DNA of 34,127 nt, taken from assembly GCA_943322985.2 (NCBI GenBank), contig CALPGA020000012.1, positions 1-34,127 of the forward strand, given 5' to 3'. The notes under the pieces were generated by a model. That model had not been told where the DNA came from and made no database searches. It saw only the letters and a list, made by a program, of their open reading frames with translations. The position numbers were made by a program, and so were the translations under genes. The stretch is from Candidatus Finniella inopinata. GTDB taxonomy: Bacteria; Pseudomonadota; Alphaproteobacteria; Paracaedibacterales; CAITNM01. Within the stretch, counting starts at the first letter, position 1; each line of letters starts with the position of its first letter. Of this stretch, positions 23,960-32,782 are shown one piece after another.

Positions 23960-23986
23960 CCGCAGTATTCGTACTGCGGTTTTTTT
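23960..23986 (+). terminator. Rho-independent terminator of the ankyrin gene
   Basis: CCGCAGTA, loop TTCG, TACTGCGG, followed by seven T. A perfect 8-bp stem with a stable UUCG-type loop, between convergent genes. Confidence 0.95.
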
Positions 23987-24043
23987 ATGTTTTAAGCATC
24001 CTTTTGTGTATAATTTTGGAAATATTCAAAAAATTAAGACGTG

Positions 24044-27000
24044 CTAATATCTTTTAATCCAGCTGATGCCTACACCAGAGTTTTGGGCAGCTCCAACGTC
24101 GCCCTGTAGGGCTAGATTTTTCCCAAGGGGAGTAGAGACAACCACCTTGCTTGTTTCGCTTCCTGCTCCTTGTTCAATGGCCACTTGAACCTTGCCAAAT
24201 TCTTTGCCAATACGAACTGCTTGGTTGGTTTTTGCTTCGGAGCGTTCTTGGGGGGTGGCGTCTTCATCAGTTTCAGAGGCGCCTCCGCGAGTGCTTGTTT
24301 TAAATTCAAACTGATCAAAGCCAAAGTTGCTGCGCATTTTTTCAAAAAATCCATGGCCACTTTCATCTGATTTAGCAATTTCCGCAAGCTGCACACTTTG
24401 CAAAACAGAAACTTCTCCTAATTTTTTACCAAATAGTAATAAGGATAAAATTTCTTCTTCAGGCATGGATGGTGTTGATGAGAAATCAATAATTGTACTA
24501 TTGCCTGTGCCTTTTATTTCAATAACAACAATAATTCCGCCCTCAATTTTTTTGATTGCGCGAATATTTAACCTGGGGTTGTTTCGGTCATCGTCAACAA
24601 AGGTAATTTCACCGCGGGTGATTTTCAGAACCTTGCCCAAAATATCTAAAGTGCCTTTGTGTAATCGTACTGTGCCAACCAAGAAAGGGTTCACAATTGA
24701 TTTGCGTACATAAAAATCACCCTTCCAGGTTGTGTCAGCGCCAGAGCCTACAACTTTGAATGAACCATCGGGGTTATGTACTAAAATTTCCAAAGGAAAA
24801 GCGGTGGCGTATTGCTTAGCTTGTTTTTCTTTGGATTTTTTTAAATGACGATCAATGATTTTTGGAACTTTGGTATCAGCAGATGATTCTATGAAGTAGC
24901 TTGCTTTTTCAAGGGTAACTTCACCTTTGCAACCAACATCAGCACCCTTCCCTGTTATTGTTAGAGTGCCACTGGCATCGCTTACGAAGCCGTCATTTTG
25001 GGCAATGCGCAGGTGGAAAAGGTGCATAGGCACGTTGAACACTGGTGAAAGCGGATCGGTAAAATCAATCCAGCCTTCACCGCGTAGCTGACCTTGATTA
25101 GGGTCGATGCTTTTGGTGACATCTTGCGCTGTAAAGCGGTTAACAATTAGGCGTTTGCCTTGCGCTTTGGTGCGAATGATAATGTTTTGGTAAAAGGTAC
25201 CAACTTCGCTATTTTCATATAGGCCATTATCAGCATCAACACTGCCTTCTAGCATTGGGCTATTCATTGCACCTTTGGCACGAAGATTTATTGAAATATC
25301 ACCAAAAATTCGATCATCGGTCGCTAGCCAATCGGTTAATAGTTTAAGTCGGGTTGTACCTTTGATGTGCGCATCAATAGTTGAATCATTAATGTTCGCT
25401 GAGCCCTTGGTTTCAAGGTTAATTTTGTCTTGGTCTTTAACGTTGAATTTCCATTTCCAAACGGCATTTTCAAACTGCGCATCTAGGGCCGCATTTAAAT
25501 TATTCAAAATTTTATAGGTTTGCTTGTCTTGGTGTTGTTGCCAATACCCTTTTGAGACATCAAGCTTAATGGTGGCCTGTTGGCCTTCGAGCTTTTGCAA
25601 TTGGCCGTTTAACACTCCTGTTACGTCTGAATCCTTAAACAAAATTTTCAAACCACTAAGCTGAATATTGCGAAAACTAATGGTTCCAATAGTGGTGGCA
25701 GCGTCACCCAGTTTTAGTTTCGTAATTTCAACAATTCCTGCACAAAATTGCAACTGGGTTGGGCTTAATCCATTTTCAAAATGATAGGAAGTTGGCTTTA
25801 AAAGTGCCAGTTGCAAGTCTTGCAGTTGCAACTTACATTTTTGAAAGTGAATTTCTGTTGAGGTACTATTAAAGGCGATGTGTGCATCTAATGGGCGCTT
25901 CTGATAATGTCCTTTTGTTAAATGTAATTCGCCTTCGCCCAACCCATTATTAATAGAAACATTCACATCAATTGGAAGATGAAAATCAGTGTCGTGAACG
26001 GTACCTTGTCCGCTAACTGTAATGTGTCCTTTTTCAAGGCTGCTAACATTTTCAAAAGATGCTTTAAAATTCAAACTTCCCTTAGCGCTTGGCCAGAAAA
26101 TATGCAGAAGTTTTTGTAAATCTTGCGAAGCAATAACGCTGTGACCATTTATTAGGAATGGATTGAGCGATAAATCCATGTCTACAGATGCTGTATTTTT
26201 TTCATCGTGTCGCAGCTGTGCAGAAACTTTAATATGATTAGCATCAACAAACGTGCATTCTCCGAAAGCTTTTTCTAAAGGTTTTATGCCTTCTTGAAAT
26301 TCCCATCTAATAGTGGGGCGCGATGAATAACCTTCTACAGAAATGTGACATTTAGCAAATTCATTTGAATCGGGCTTGGGTAAAGTCCACACAAACTTAC
26401 CATTAAGAACGTTACTTTTTTGAGTGCATTCACCTTGTAACGTGTGCCCCTTGGATGTTTCAATTTTTAAAGGCAGCAACTGCCAGCCAGTTGTTTTTTC
26501 GAAGCGTGCCGTTAGCGATACTTCAGGCCCAAAAAAGTTGATAACGTGTTCATTTGCAAAAGGCTGAATGCTGGTTTTGGCAGACAAATCAATGGCATTG
26601 TTATAAATTTGAGCGTTTGCAAGGTAGCGTTTACCTTCCCAAGAACCTCCTAAATCCAACGTTGCGTGATCTTTTAATTGAGACAACGTTAATGTTAGCT
26701 TCTCTGCATTATGTGTAATAATGCCAAGCCATTCGGGATCTTGGCGCTTTAGATGAACGGATAAATTCTTATTATTTACCTGTAAAAATTCAATAGAAAC
26801 TTCATTAAAGCGCTTTAAGCTGCTTGATATATTTTGCAAAAAGTAGCCCATAACCGACGGAGAAACACTTGAAAAATCAAAATCCAGCGGAGCTGTTTCT
26901 GTGGTTAAGGCACATTCACCAATGTTTAAAGTGATGCCTTTGAATAAGGCATTTGGAATATTCCATATAACATTTTTAAACGTTGCGACTGGCGCTTTGT

Positions 27001-27205
27001 TTTTAACAAGAGTGATACTTTGAATGTTGGCTGACAGAGGAAAATTTCTAGAGGCTTTAATTTCAATGACCGACGCTTTGTACGGCGTGAATGTTCTGAT
27101 TAGAATTTTAATGCAGGCTTTTTGGGTGCATTCAAATTGCAAGCCTTGCCAAACCACTGCAAGGACAGCAGCGCTTATAAAAATTTTTTTAAGCAAGCTT
27201 TTCAT
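24044..27205 (-). CDS. tamB: Translocation and assembly module protein TamB
   Basis: 1053 residues. One N-terminal membrane anchor (KKIFISAAVLAVVWQGLQF), a long stretch of beta-rich repeats and the conserved C-terminal DUF490/TamB domain (about 700-1053: GKGADVGCKGEVTLEKASYF, LVGTVRLHKGTLDILGK, RGEITFVDDDRNNPRLNIRA, EEILSLLLFGKKLGE). TamB spans the periplasm and works with TamA in inserting outer-membrane proteins or moving phospholipids to the outer membrane. Its start overlaps the stop of tamA (TAATG), so translation is coupled. It is shorter than the E. coli protein (about 1260). Confidence 0.95.
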   Translation of the reverse strand: MKSLLKKIFISAAVLAVVWQGLQFECTQKACIKILIRTFTPYKASVIEIKASRNFPLSANIQSITLVKNKAPVATFKNVIWNIPNALFKGITLNIGECALTTETAPLDFDFSSVSPSVMGYFLQNISSSLKRFNEVSIEFLQVNNKNLSVHLKRQDPEWLGIITHNAEKLTLTLSQLKDHATLDLGGSWEGKRYLANAQIYNNAIDLSAKTSIQPFANEHVINFFGPEVSLTARFEKTTGWQLLPLKIETSKGHTLQGECTQKSNVLNGKFVWTLPKPDSNEFAKCHISVEGYSSRPTIRWEFQEGIKPLEKAFGECTFVDANHIKVSAQLRHDEKNTASVDMDLSLNPFLINGHSVIASQDLQKLLHIFWPSAKGSLNFKASFENVSSLEKGHITVSGQGTVHDTDFHLPIDVNVSINNGLGEGELHLTKGHYQKRPLDAHIAFNSTSTEIHFQKCKLQLQDLQLALLKPTSYHFENGLSPTQLQFCAGIVEITKLKLGDAATTIGTISFRNIQLSGLKILFKDSDVTGVLNGQLQKLEGQQATIKLDVSKGYWQQHQDKQTYKILNNLNAALDAQFENAVWKWKFNVKDQDKINLETKGSANINDSTIDAHIKGTTRLKLLTDWLATDDRIFGDISINLRAKGAMNSPMLEGSVDADNGLYENSEVGTFYQNIIIRTKAQGKRLIVNRFTAQDVTKSIDPNQGQLRGEGWIDFTDPLSPVFNVPMHLFHLRIAQNDGFVSDASGTLTITGKGADVGCKGEVTLEKASYFIESSADTKVPKIIDRHLKKSKEKQAKQYATAFPLEILVHNPDGSFKVVGSGADTTWKGDFYVRKSIVNPFLVGTVRLHKGTLDILGKVLKITRGEITFVDDDRNNPRLNIRAIKKIEGGIIVVIEIKGTGNSTIIDFSSTPSMPEEEILSLLLFGKKLGEVSVLQSVQLAEIAKSDESGHGFFEKMRSNFGFDQFEFKTSTRGGASETDEDATPQERSEAKTNQAVRIGKEFGKVQVAIEQGAGSETSKVVVSTPLGKNLALQGDVGAAQNSGVGISWIKRY

Positions 27206-29064
27206 TAGAACGCCTGCCCAACGCTTACGTAAAACTGGTAAGGGTTATCATAGGGTTTCTTAGTACCTGGTAGTTTACGACGCTGCAATGGAAAGGCGAT
27301 GTCTATACGCACCGGCGCATAAGTTGTGTAATAGCGAACACCAAATCCAGTTCCCCAAAGTAGTTTTTTTCCAAAATTCGTAATACTTCGTTGAGACACA
27401 GTTCCTGCTTCAATAAACGCGACAGCACCTATAGTTTCCGTGAAACGGTAACGAAGTTCACCGCCAAATTCTAGTAAAGATTCACCACCCAATGGAACTT
27501 TGTTTTTATCAATTGGGCTAATGAGCTGGTATCCATAACCACGCACAGATCCGTTACCACCACCATAAAAACGCTTGTTCGGCGGCAAATCATTAAAATT
27601 ATTAATTTTAATGGACCCTATACGCACAAATGATGCCAAAGTTCCCATGTCTTCATCTAAGCTATTGGTTTGGAAAGGAATGTATATGCTTGCATTTGCT
27701 TGGCCTATAAGCATGCCCTTACTTGACCCTAAGTGCCCTGTGTAGGGCGTAATATTTCCCCCAACCTTGAAACCACGTGTTGGATTTAATAAATCATTTG
27801 ATGCATCAATTTCCAATTCAACGGGCACACCAACAAGGCGGATAGGACTTTTCGCATTAGTTGTGCGCGGGCGAATGTTACCATTTTCTGTGCTGAGCCC
27901 AACTGATCCTGACAGCATGTCTGTAAATTGGCGATCAATTTTACTTGATAAAGCAAATGTTTGGCTTCGATAAGCACGCGTATCTTCTTTAAGCACATAG
28001 GTTTCATTCTTTAGGGTTTGCTTGGGCGCGCCAAAATCAGGGACGTTATAGAAAAAGCGAGCCTTGTTTCGAATTTTTGAAACACGCAAGGTTGCACCTA
28101 GGTTTTCTCCACCGCCCCTAAGGTTATAATGATTCCACGCAAAACGCGCTTCTCCTCCTTGGGTTGTGGCGTAATGCACACCGGCAGCAACAGACCGCGG
28201 AGGTGCTTCGGTCGTTTTCACATGCATTGTAATTGGCTGTTCTTTTGCGCTTTCTGACGAGGCATCTTCAACCGGTTTAGGCGTAACAACCACGTTGTCA
28301 AACAAGCCCGTCTGGCTTAGGTAACGACGCGTACGCTCTAGAACACGAGTATCGTAGACATCACCATTTTTCCAATACAAACGATTTCTAATGTAGTCAG
28401 GGTTTAGGTTTTGAGTTGGTTCAATTTCTGAATTATGAATAATCGCGCAGCTGCCTAAATCAACAGGAAAAATCAACACAACCGTACGGTTTTTATGGTC
28501 GATTATGCCTTCGGGTTCATCAATTTCGGCAAAAGGATAGCCCGTTTGAGCAAAATATTTTTTAATAACAATTTGGCTTTTTTTAGCATGTTCAGCTATT
28601 AGCACGTCACCTTTGCTTAAGCCTACTAAATCATCAAGGTTCACAGTCAATTCTGGCATAGGTGACTTACCACGATTTTCAAGCTGCATATGTTCAATTG
28701 TGTAAACCGGCCCGAGGTCGCAAGTAAATTGAATAACCACAGGTGCTTTTTCAAGGTCAATTTTAACATCAACCTTGCAGCCATAGTAGCCAAAGGAATA
28801 CAGGGTTTTTTCTAATAATACCTTATCTTTTTCAATGCGCTTCATTAAACCGCCAATGGAACCTGGCAGTCGTGATTTATTTTCCAATAACATTGAAACG
28901 CTTTCCATACGTTTTATCATTTCTGGAGTCAAGGTTTCTGGCCATTGAATTTTGTAGTCTATGCCATCTTGAGAAGGGGCAATAAGCTCAATATCAGTAG
29001 CTTCCTGACCATTTAAATGATAGGTACAAAATGTCAAAAAAATAACAGCTAGAAAAAAACGCAT
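27205..29064 (-). CDS. tamA: Omp85-family outer-membrane assembly protein TamA
   Basis: 619 residues. Signal peptide MRFFLAVIFLTFCTYHLNGQ. POTRA domains follow (about 25-275), including VYTIEHMQLENRG and GDVLIAEHAKKSQ, then a 16-strand-type barrel with the Omp85 loop-6 motif GGGNGSVRGYGY (near 510-520) and a C-terminal Phe (YQFYVSVGQAF), as expected for a BAM substrate. Coupling with TamB one base apart supports TamA rather than BamA. It is the outer-membrane half of the TAM complex, which helps autotransporters and similar proteins insert; the NHL proteins at both ends of the window are possible clients (inference). Confidence 0.94.
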   Translation of the reverse strand: MRFFLAVIFLTFCTYHLNGQEATDIELIAPSQDGIDYKIQWPETLTPEMIKRMESVSMLLENKSRLPGSIGGLMKRIEKDKVLLEKTLYSFGYYGCKVDVKIDLEKAPVVIQFTCDLGPVYTIEHMQLENRGKSPMPELTVNLDDLVGLSKGDVLIAEHAKKSQIVIKKYFAQTGYPFAEIDEPEGIIDHKNRTVVLIFPVDLGSCAIIHNSEIEPTQNLNPDYIRNRLYWKNGDVYDTRVLERTRRYLSQTGLFDNVVVTPKPVEDASSESAKEQPITMHVKTTEAPPRSVAAGVHYATTQGGEARFAWNHYNLRGGGENLGATLRVSKIRNKARFFYNVPDFGAPKQTLKNETYVLKEDTRAYRSQTFALSSKIDRQFTDMLSGSVGLSTENGNIRPRTTNAKSPIRLVGVPVELEIDASNDLLNPTRGFKVGGNITPYTGHLGSSKGMLIGQANASIYIPFQTNSLDEDMGTLASFVRIGSIKINNFNDLPPNKRFYGGGNGSVRGYGYQLISPIDKNKVPLGGESLLEFGGELRYRFTETIGAVAFIEAGTVSQRSITNFGKKLLWGTGFGVRYYTTYAPVRIDIAFPLQRRKLPGTKKPYDNPYQFYVSVGQAF

Positions 29065-29130
29065 AACAACTAAGCAATACCTATTACTTGGATTCTAGCA
29101 AAGATGTGGAATTGGGGCTACCTGCCCAAA

Positions 29131-29161
29131 TTTAAAAAGCGCACCTTAAAAAGTGCGCTTT
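29131..29161 (-). terminator. Terminator after clpP
   Basis: On the minus strand AAAGCGCAC, loop of eight, GTGCGCTTT, followed by TTAAATTT. It lies just after the clpP stop at 29184 and before tamA, separating the two units. Confidence 0.75.
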
Positions 29162-29183
29162 CTTATTTAGACCAAAGTCTTAA

Positions 29184-29840
29184 TTATTTATCTTTTTTAT
29201 GGTCAGCTGCAAAATTAGTTGGACGCTTTTCAACAACGTGATCAATCAAGCCAAAAGTAACTGCTTCATCGGCTGACATGAATTTGTCGCGTTCCATTAC
29301 GTCATTAATAGTTTCAAGTTTTTGACCTGTGCAGTCAGCATAGATTTTGTTCAAACGCGCACGTAAGTTTAAAATTTCGCGAGCTTGAATTTCAATGTCA
29401 GTTGCTTGACCTTGTGCACCACCATGAGGTTGATGAATCATGATGCGTGAATTGGTTAGCGCATAACGCTTACCCTTAGCACCAGCTGTAAGTAGTAATG
29501 AACCTGCTGAACAAGCTTGGCCCAAACACACGGTTGCTACGTCACAACGAATATAATTCATGGTATCAAGCATTGATAAACCAGACGTTACAACGCCGCC
29601 AGGAGAGTTGATATACATGTAAATGTCTTTATCTGGATCTTCTGATTCTAAAAACAAAAGCTGAGCGCAAATAAGCGATGCCATTTCGTCGTAGATTTGC
29701 CCTGTTAGGAAAATAATACGATCTTTTAAAAGCCTTGAAAAAATGTCGTAAGCGCGTTCGCCACGGCCAGTTTGTTCAACAACCATTGGCACCAGTGAAG
29801 AAACTAATGCATCCGCTTGTTTAGGAGATTTAAAATTCAT
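29184..29840 (-). CDS. clpP: ATP-dependent Clp protease proteolytic subunit
   Basis: 218 residues. Catalytic triad Ser111 ([11 protein letters not shown]), His136 ([10 protein letters not shown]) and Asp185 (VMERDKFMS), the same numbering as the E. coli precursor. Substrate-contacting INSPGG at 78-83. ClpP forms a double heptamer that degrades unfolded proteins delivered by ClpX or ClpA. It starts 2 bases after the tig stop, so they form an operon. clpX, the usual next gene, is absent here; a terminator and tamA follow. Confidence 0.97.
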   Translation of the reverse strand: MNFKSPKQADALVSSLVPMVVEQTGRGERAYDIFSRLLKDRIIFLTGQIYDEMASLICAQLLFLESEDPDKDIYMYINSPGGVVTSGLSMLDTMNYIRCDVATVCLGQACSAGSLLLTAGAKGKRYALTNSRIMIHQPHGGAQGQATDIEIQAREILNLRARLNKIYADCTGQKLETINDVMERDKFMSADEAVTFGLIDHVVEKRPTNFAADHKKDK

Positions 29841-29842
29841 GG

Positions 29843-31291
29843 CTATTCGCCTTTCTTAGTGCTGGCCTTCTTGGCGGGTGCTTTTTCGCTGTCAGATTTA
29901 CCTTCTTTTGGCGCTTTGCTTGATGCTACTTTTTTAGTAGCTGGTTCGTCGTCGCCTTCATATCCAGGTACAACACCTTTCAATTTAGCAGGCAAGTCTT
30001 TCACCGTAATTTTGGTTTGCTTCTTTTTTGATTTTCCAAACACAAAATCAACAACCTTATCTTCTAAGGCCGGAGCAAGTAGCTTTTCCATAAGACGTGG
30101 GTTTTGCACGTAATAATCAATCACTTCTTTAAATTGGCTTTGGTACTTCATTGCTTCCATAACAACTTCGCGTTGGATTTCTTCATTGGTTAAAGCAATT
30201 TTATGCTCTTTCGCAATTTCAGAAACCAACATGCCAAGCTTTACTCTGCGTTCTGCAATCAGGTGATATTCAGCTTCTACTTCAGCCATATCAATGTCTT
30301 CTGTTTCACCACGAGCACGCGCTGCAGTAACTTCGTCTTGTAATTTCTTCCAAATTTGTTGGAATTCAAATTCAACTGATGACTTTGGCAAAGCAAGCTT
30401 GTACTGATCATTTAAGGCATCAAGAATTTGGCGCTTATGGTACAAGGTTATTAAGTGCTTCTGATCATTCTTAAGTGTTTCTTCCATTTTTTTGTGCAAA
30501 CCATCTAGGTCTTCACAATCAAATTCTTTTGCAAAGGTTGCATCTAATTTAAATGTAACGCCAGCAAAAACAGACTGAATTTCAACTTCATAGGTGAAAG
30601 TTTTTGAAGCAATGCTTGCTTCTTGGAAATCTTTGGGATACGTAATCACAATTTCAGCAGTTTCACCCTCTGCTTTACCTTGAATACCCTTATGCAAAGG
30701 CAACCAAGTTGCGTCTGAATCTTCTGCGAGCGTTAGCTCTTGTTCTTGGGGAGTGCTGTGCTTACTTTTTTCTTTGATTAAGACTTTAACTTTGTCGCCC
30801 CATGCGGCTTTGCCTTTTTTAGGCTCTTTTTCATGGCCTTTGTATCTTTTAAATAGTGCATCAACTGCTTCATCAACTTCTTTTTTAGAAATGTCGACGA
30901 CCAATTCTTCACAAGAAATTGATGAAAAATCTTTTAATTCAATAGTTGGCAAGCATTCAACACTAACACTACATTCGAAACCGTCTGTAGTATCGGCTTT
31001 TTCAATAGTAACCTTTGGCTGTCCTGCTACACGTGGTTTATGTTCTTTATCAATAGTGCTAAGAACGCGATCAACAATGTTATTAACCACTGATCTAGTA
31101 GCTTCATCAGCGTAACGTGTTTGAATAACCGCAAGTGGTGCTTTGCCTGGGCGAAAACCATCAATACGTACATTTTGTGATTTTTTGCTAAACCATGATG
31201 CTAGTTCTTGCGCATAATCAGATGATACAAGAGTAGCTTTGAAATCAATTACTGCGTCTTGCTCACGCACCTTTTGAACTGAAAGAGCCAT
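29843..31291 (-). CDS. tig: Trigger factor
   Basis: 482 residues from ATG 31291 ([10 protein letters not shown]); the frame extends upstream through the tRNA gene but that part is not protein. Ribosome-binding signature GFRPGK at 45-50; FKBP-type domain at about 150-240 ([24 protein letters not shown]); helical chaperone domain after that. The C-terminus is an unusual Lys/Ala/Ser-rich tail (about residues 455-482). Trigger factor binds the ribosome exit and assists folding. A GGAATTC ribosome site overlaps the tRNA-tig spacer. Operon tRNA-Leu, tig, clpP. Confidence 0.96.
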   Translation of the reverse strand: MALSVQKVREQDAVIDFKATLVSSDYAQELASWFSKKSQNVRIDGFRPGKAPLAVIQTRYADEATRSVVNNIVDRVLSTIDKEHKPRVAGQPKVTIEKADTTDGFECSVSVECLPTIELKDFSSISCEELVVDISKKEVDEAVDALFKRYKGHEKEPKKGKAAWGDKVKVLIKEKSKHSTPQEQELTLAEDSDATWLPLHKGIQGKAEGETAEIVITYPKDFQEASIASKTFTYEVEIQSVFAGVTFKLDATFAKEFDCEDLDGLHKKMEETLKNDQKHLITLYHKRQILDALNDQYKLALPKSSVEFEFQQIWKKLQDEVTAARARGETEDIDMAEVEAEYHLIAERRVKLGMLVSEIAKEHKIALTNEEIQREVVMEAMKYQSQFKEVIDYYVQNPRLMEKLLAPALEDKVVDFVFGKSKKKQTKITVKDLPAKLKGVVPGYEGDDEPATKKVASSKAPKEGKSDSEKAPAKKASTKKGE

Positions 31292-31311
31292 AGAATTCCA
31301 TGTGTTATATG

Positions 31312-31396
31312 TGGTGCGGGCGGAGGGACTTGAACCCCCATGACTTGCGTCGCCAGATCCTAAGTCTGGTGTGTCTGCCAATTCCACCACGCCCGC
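31312..31396 (-). tRNA. tRNA-Leu (anticodon UAG)
   Basis: 85 bases including an encoded CCA (31312-31314). The acceptor stem GCGGGCG pairs with CGCCCGC; D-arm TGGTGGAATTGGCAGACAC region; anticodon stem CCAGA/TCTGG with loop CTTAGGA, so the anticodon is TAG; long class-II variable arm (CGACGCAAGTCATG); T-arm GGGGGTTCAAGTCCCTC. It reads CUN leucine codons. It lies 20 bases upstream of tig in the same direction, a common alphaproteobacterial arrangement, and may share its promoter. Confidence 0.97.
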
Positions 31397-31485
31397 GCGT
31401 GTTGACTCTCTAAAAGCTACCAGAAATTCGAGGGTTTTGGCAACTGAGTATGTGCTATTTTTTTACTTTTATGACAATAAAAACG

Positions 31486-32292
31486 TCAGCTCCAAATATC
31501 TGCAGAAAAACTGAATGTATCTAAAATTTCTTTCCATCTGACGGAATCACCGCCATTCCACCCTGGTTTTAAGTTTTTAGCTTCACGAACAATAATGTTT
31601 TCGATGCCATCAAATTTTTGTTCATGGGGCAGAAACAAAAGCGTGAAATGAGTATCACCACCACGAATTGCTGTTAATGCATCCCTAACTTCTTTCAGGG
31701 CATTCAAATCTGGTGGCGTCTCTCCATCTACCTCGTAATGGGAAATAACATATAAAGTTTTTTGGTCTTTAGCTGTTATGAATTTTTCTTTTAAATGATT
31801 TAGCTTTGTTTTTATTTTTGGAAAAATTTCTTCAAGTTTGTCGGGAGTTAATTCCCCGTCTCGAGGTGCTGACCATAATGCTTTCCCCGCTGCTGAGTCA
31901 AACAAATGTCGCCAAATCATATTGTTCTTATGATTCCAAAGCATGGATTTATGATCAACCACATCAGCAGATCCGTAAGTTTCATAGTGAGTAGTAAAAT
32001 CTTCTAATTCGAAATAATCAGTTAATCCATTGCGTAGCACTTCTGCAAAGCAGTAATAATCACAAATTCGCATCCAATCAAACAGGTCGGCATGGCCAGA
32101 TTTTGTTTCTCTGGGGGGAAATTCTGGGGCAAAATATCCATTAATTTGACTTTTTGTTAGGCAATTAGAACCAATACCAATCACACGTTCAAATACAGTG
32201 TCGCATTCACAAATATGGCTGCCCTCCTCGCTTGCAAAAAGGGAAAAACACGCGTCAAGAAACAATAATATAAATGTTGAACGCAGAACCAT
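31486..32292 (-). CDS. Secreted DUF1796-like putative papain-like cysteine peptidase
   Basis: 268 residues from ATG 32292, preceded by GGGG about five bases upstream; an in-frame ATG at 32319 lacks a ribosome site. Signal peptide MVLRSTFILLFLDACFSLFA. The mature part has the pattern of DUF1796: VIGIGSNCLTKSQ near the start with the candidate nucleophile Cys, then HADLFDWMRICDYYCFAEVL and GLTDYFE, candidate His residues in DHKSMLWNHKN, and a C-terminal TLYVISHYE, FTLLFLPHE block. Family assignment is by pattern memory only. It would be a second exported cysteine-peptidase-like protein in the window. Single gene, divergent from the right-hand repeat cluster. Confidence 0.6.
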   Translation of the reverse strand: MVLRSTFILLFLDACFSLFASEEGSHICECDTVFERVIGIGSNCLTKSQINGYFAPEFPPRETKSGHADLFDWMRICDYYCFAEVLRNGLTDYFELEDFTTHYETYGSADVVDHKSMLWNHKNNMIWRHLFDSAAGKALWSAPRDGELTPDKLEEIFPKIKTKLNHLKEKFITAKDQKTLYVISHYEVDGETPPDLNALKEVRDALTAIRGGDTHFTLLFLPHEQKFDGIENIIVREAKNLKPGWNGGDSVRWKEILDTFSFSADIWS

Positions 32293-32420
32293 ACAACCCC
32301 GCAAAAGTGGTACATACAATTACAATACGTCCAAAAAGTTAATAATTACTTTTCAATGTTCTAGATGTTGCTGATTGGAATCTATGGTTAGGCCGGCATG
32401 ACAAAAATTATGAATTGTTT

Positions 32421-32509
32421 CACTGGATCATGACGTCGCTGCGCCCCTCTTGATGACGAGGGCGGAAGCGTCTTCCAGAGCCTTCGTCAGAAGGCGTGGG
32501 GATCCAGCG
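32421..32509. repeat. Palindromic repeat unit (CACTGGATC type)
   Basis: 89 bp bounded by CACTGGATC and GGATCCAGCG, with GC-rich interior (GACGAGGGCGGAAGCG). It is a relative of 22022-22119 and of the start of 1280. It lies in the 490-bp gene-free gap 32293-32782, together with the REP-like pair and the NHL promoter; no gene is seen in that gap. Confidence 0.7.
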
Positions 32510-32531
32510 GGTATTATCCGGAAATTATAGA

Positions 32532-32620
32532 ACTGGACTCTATGGTCAAGCCATAGAGAAACTAGGGGGTTGGGCAGACTCTCTTGCCAGTTTCCCTACG
32601 ACTTGATCGTAGGGTCCAGT
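32532..32620. repeat. Inverted pair of REP-like hairpins (copies D and E)
   Basis: Hairpin D (plus, 32538-32558): stem CTCTATGG/CCATAGAG, loop TCAAG, flanks ACTGGA and AAACTAGGG. Hairpin E (minus, 32594-32614): stem CCCTACGA/TCGTAGGG, loop TCAAG on the minus strand, same flanks. The two face each other about 35 bp apart, as in REPIN/BIME arrangements. Confidence 0.75.
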
Positions 32621-32686
32621 GGATATCATCAATTCTTTTTTTAAATAAAAAATAATTAAAATTAACTATAAATAATATTATTATAA

Positions 32687-32753
32687 TTAACCATTATTTA
32701 AATAATAATTAACTATATTTTAATACCCCCCCCTTGTAATCTAACAATTGTTA
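32687..32753 (+). promoter_or_regulatory. Upstream control region of NHL copy 2: two TTAA-N7-TTAA, C8 tract, palindrome
   Basis: TTAA-N7-TTAA at 32687-32701 and 32709-32723, a run of eight C at 32726-32733, and the perfect palindrome TAACAATTGTTA at 32742-32753. An AAGGAA ribosome site (32771-32776) is six bases before the ATG. Copy 1 has the same order with seven C, so the tract length differs by one. Confidence 0.5.
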
Positions 32754-32782
32754 TTCACATTTTTTAGAACAAGGAAATACTC

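Noticed and set aside
31292-31390. N-terminal extension of trigger factor starting MVELADTPDLGSG
   Set aside because: It is the translation of the tRNA-Leu gene; the real start is ATG 31291 with the conserved trigger-factor N-terminus.
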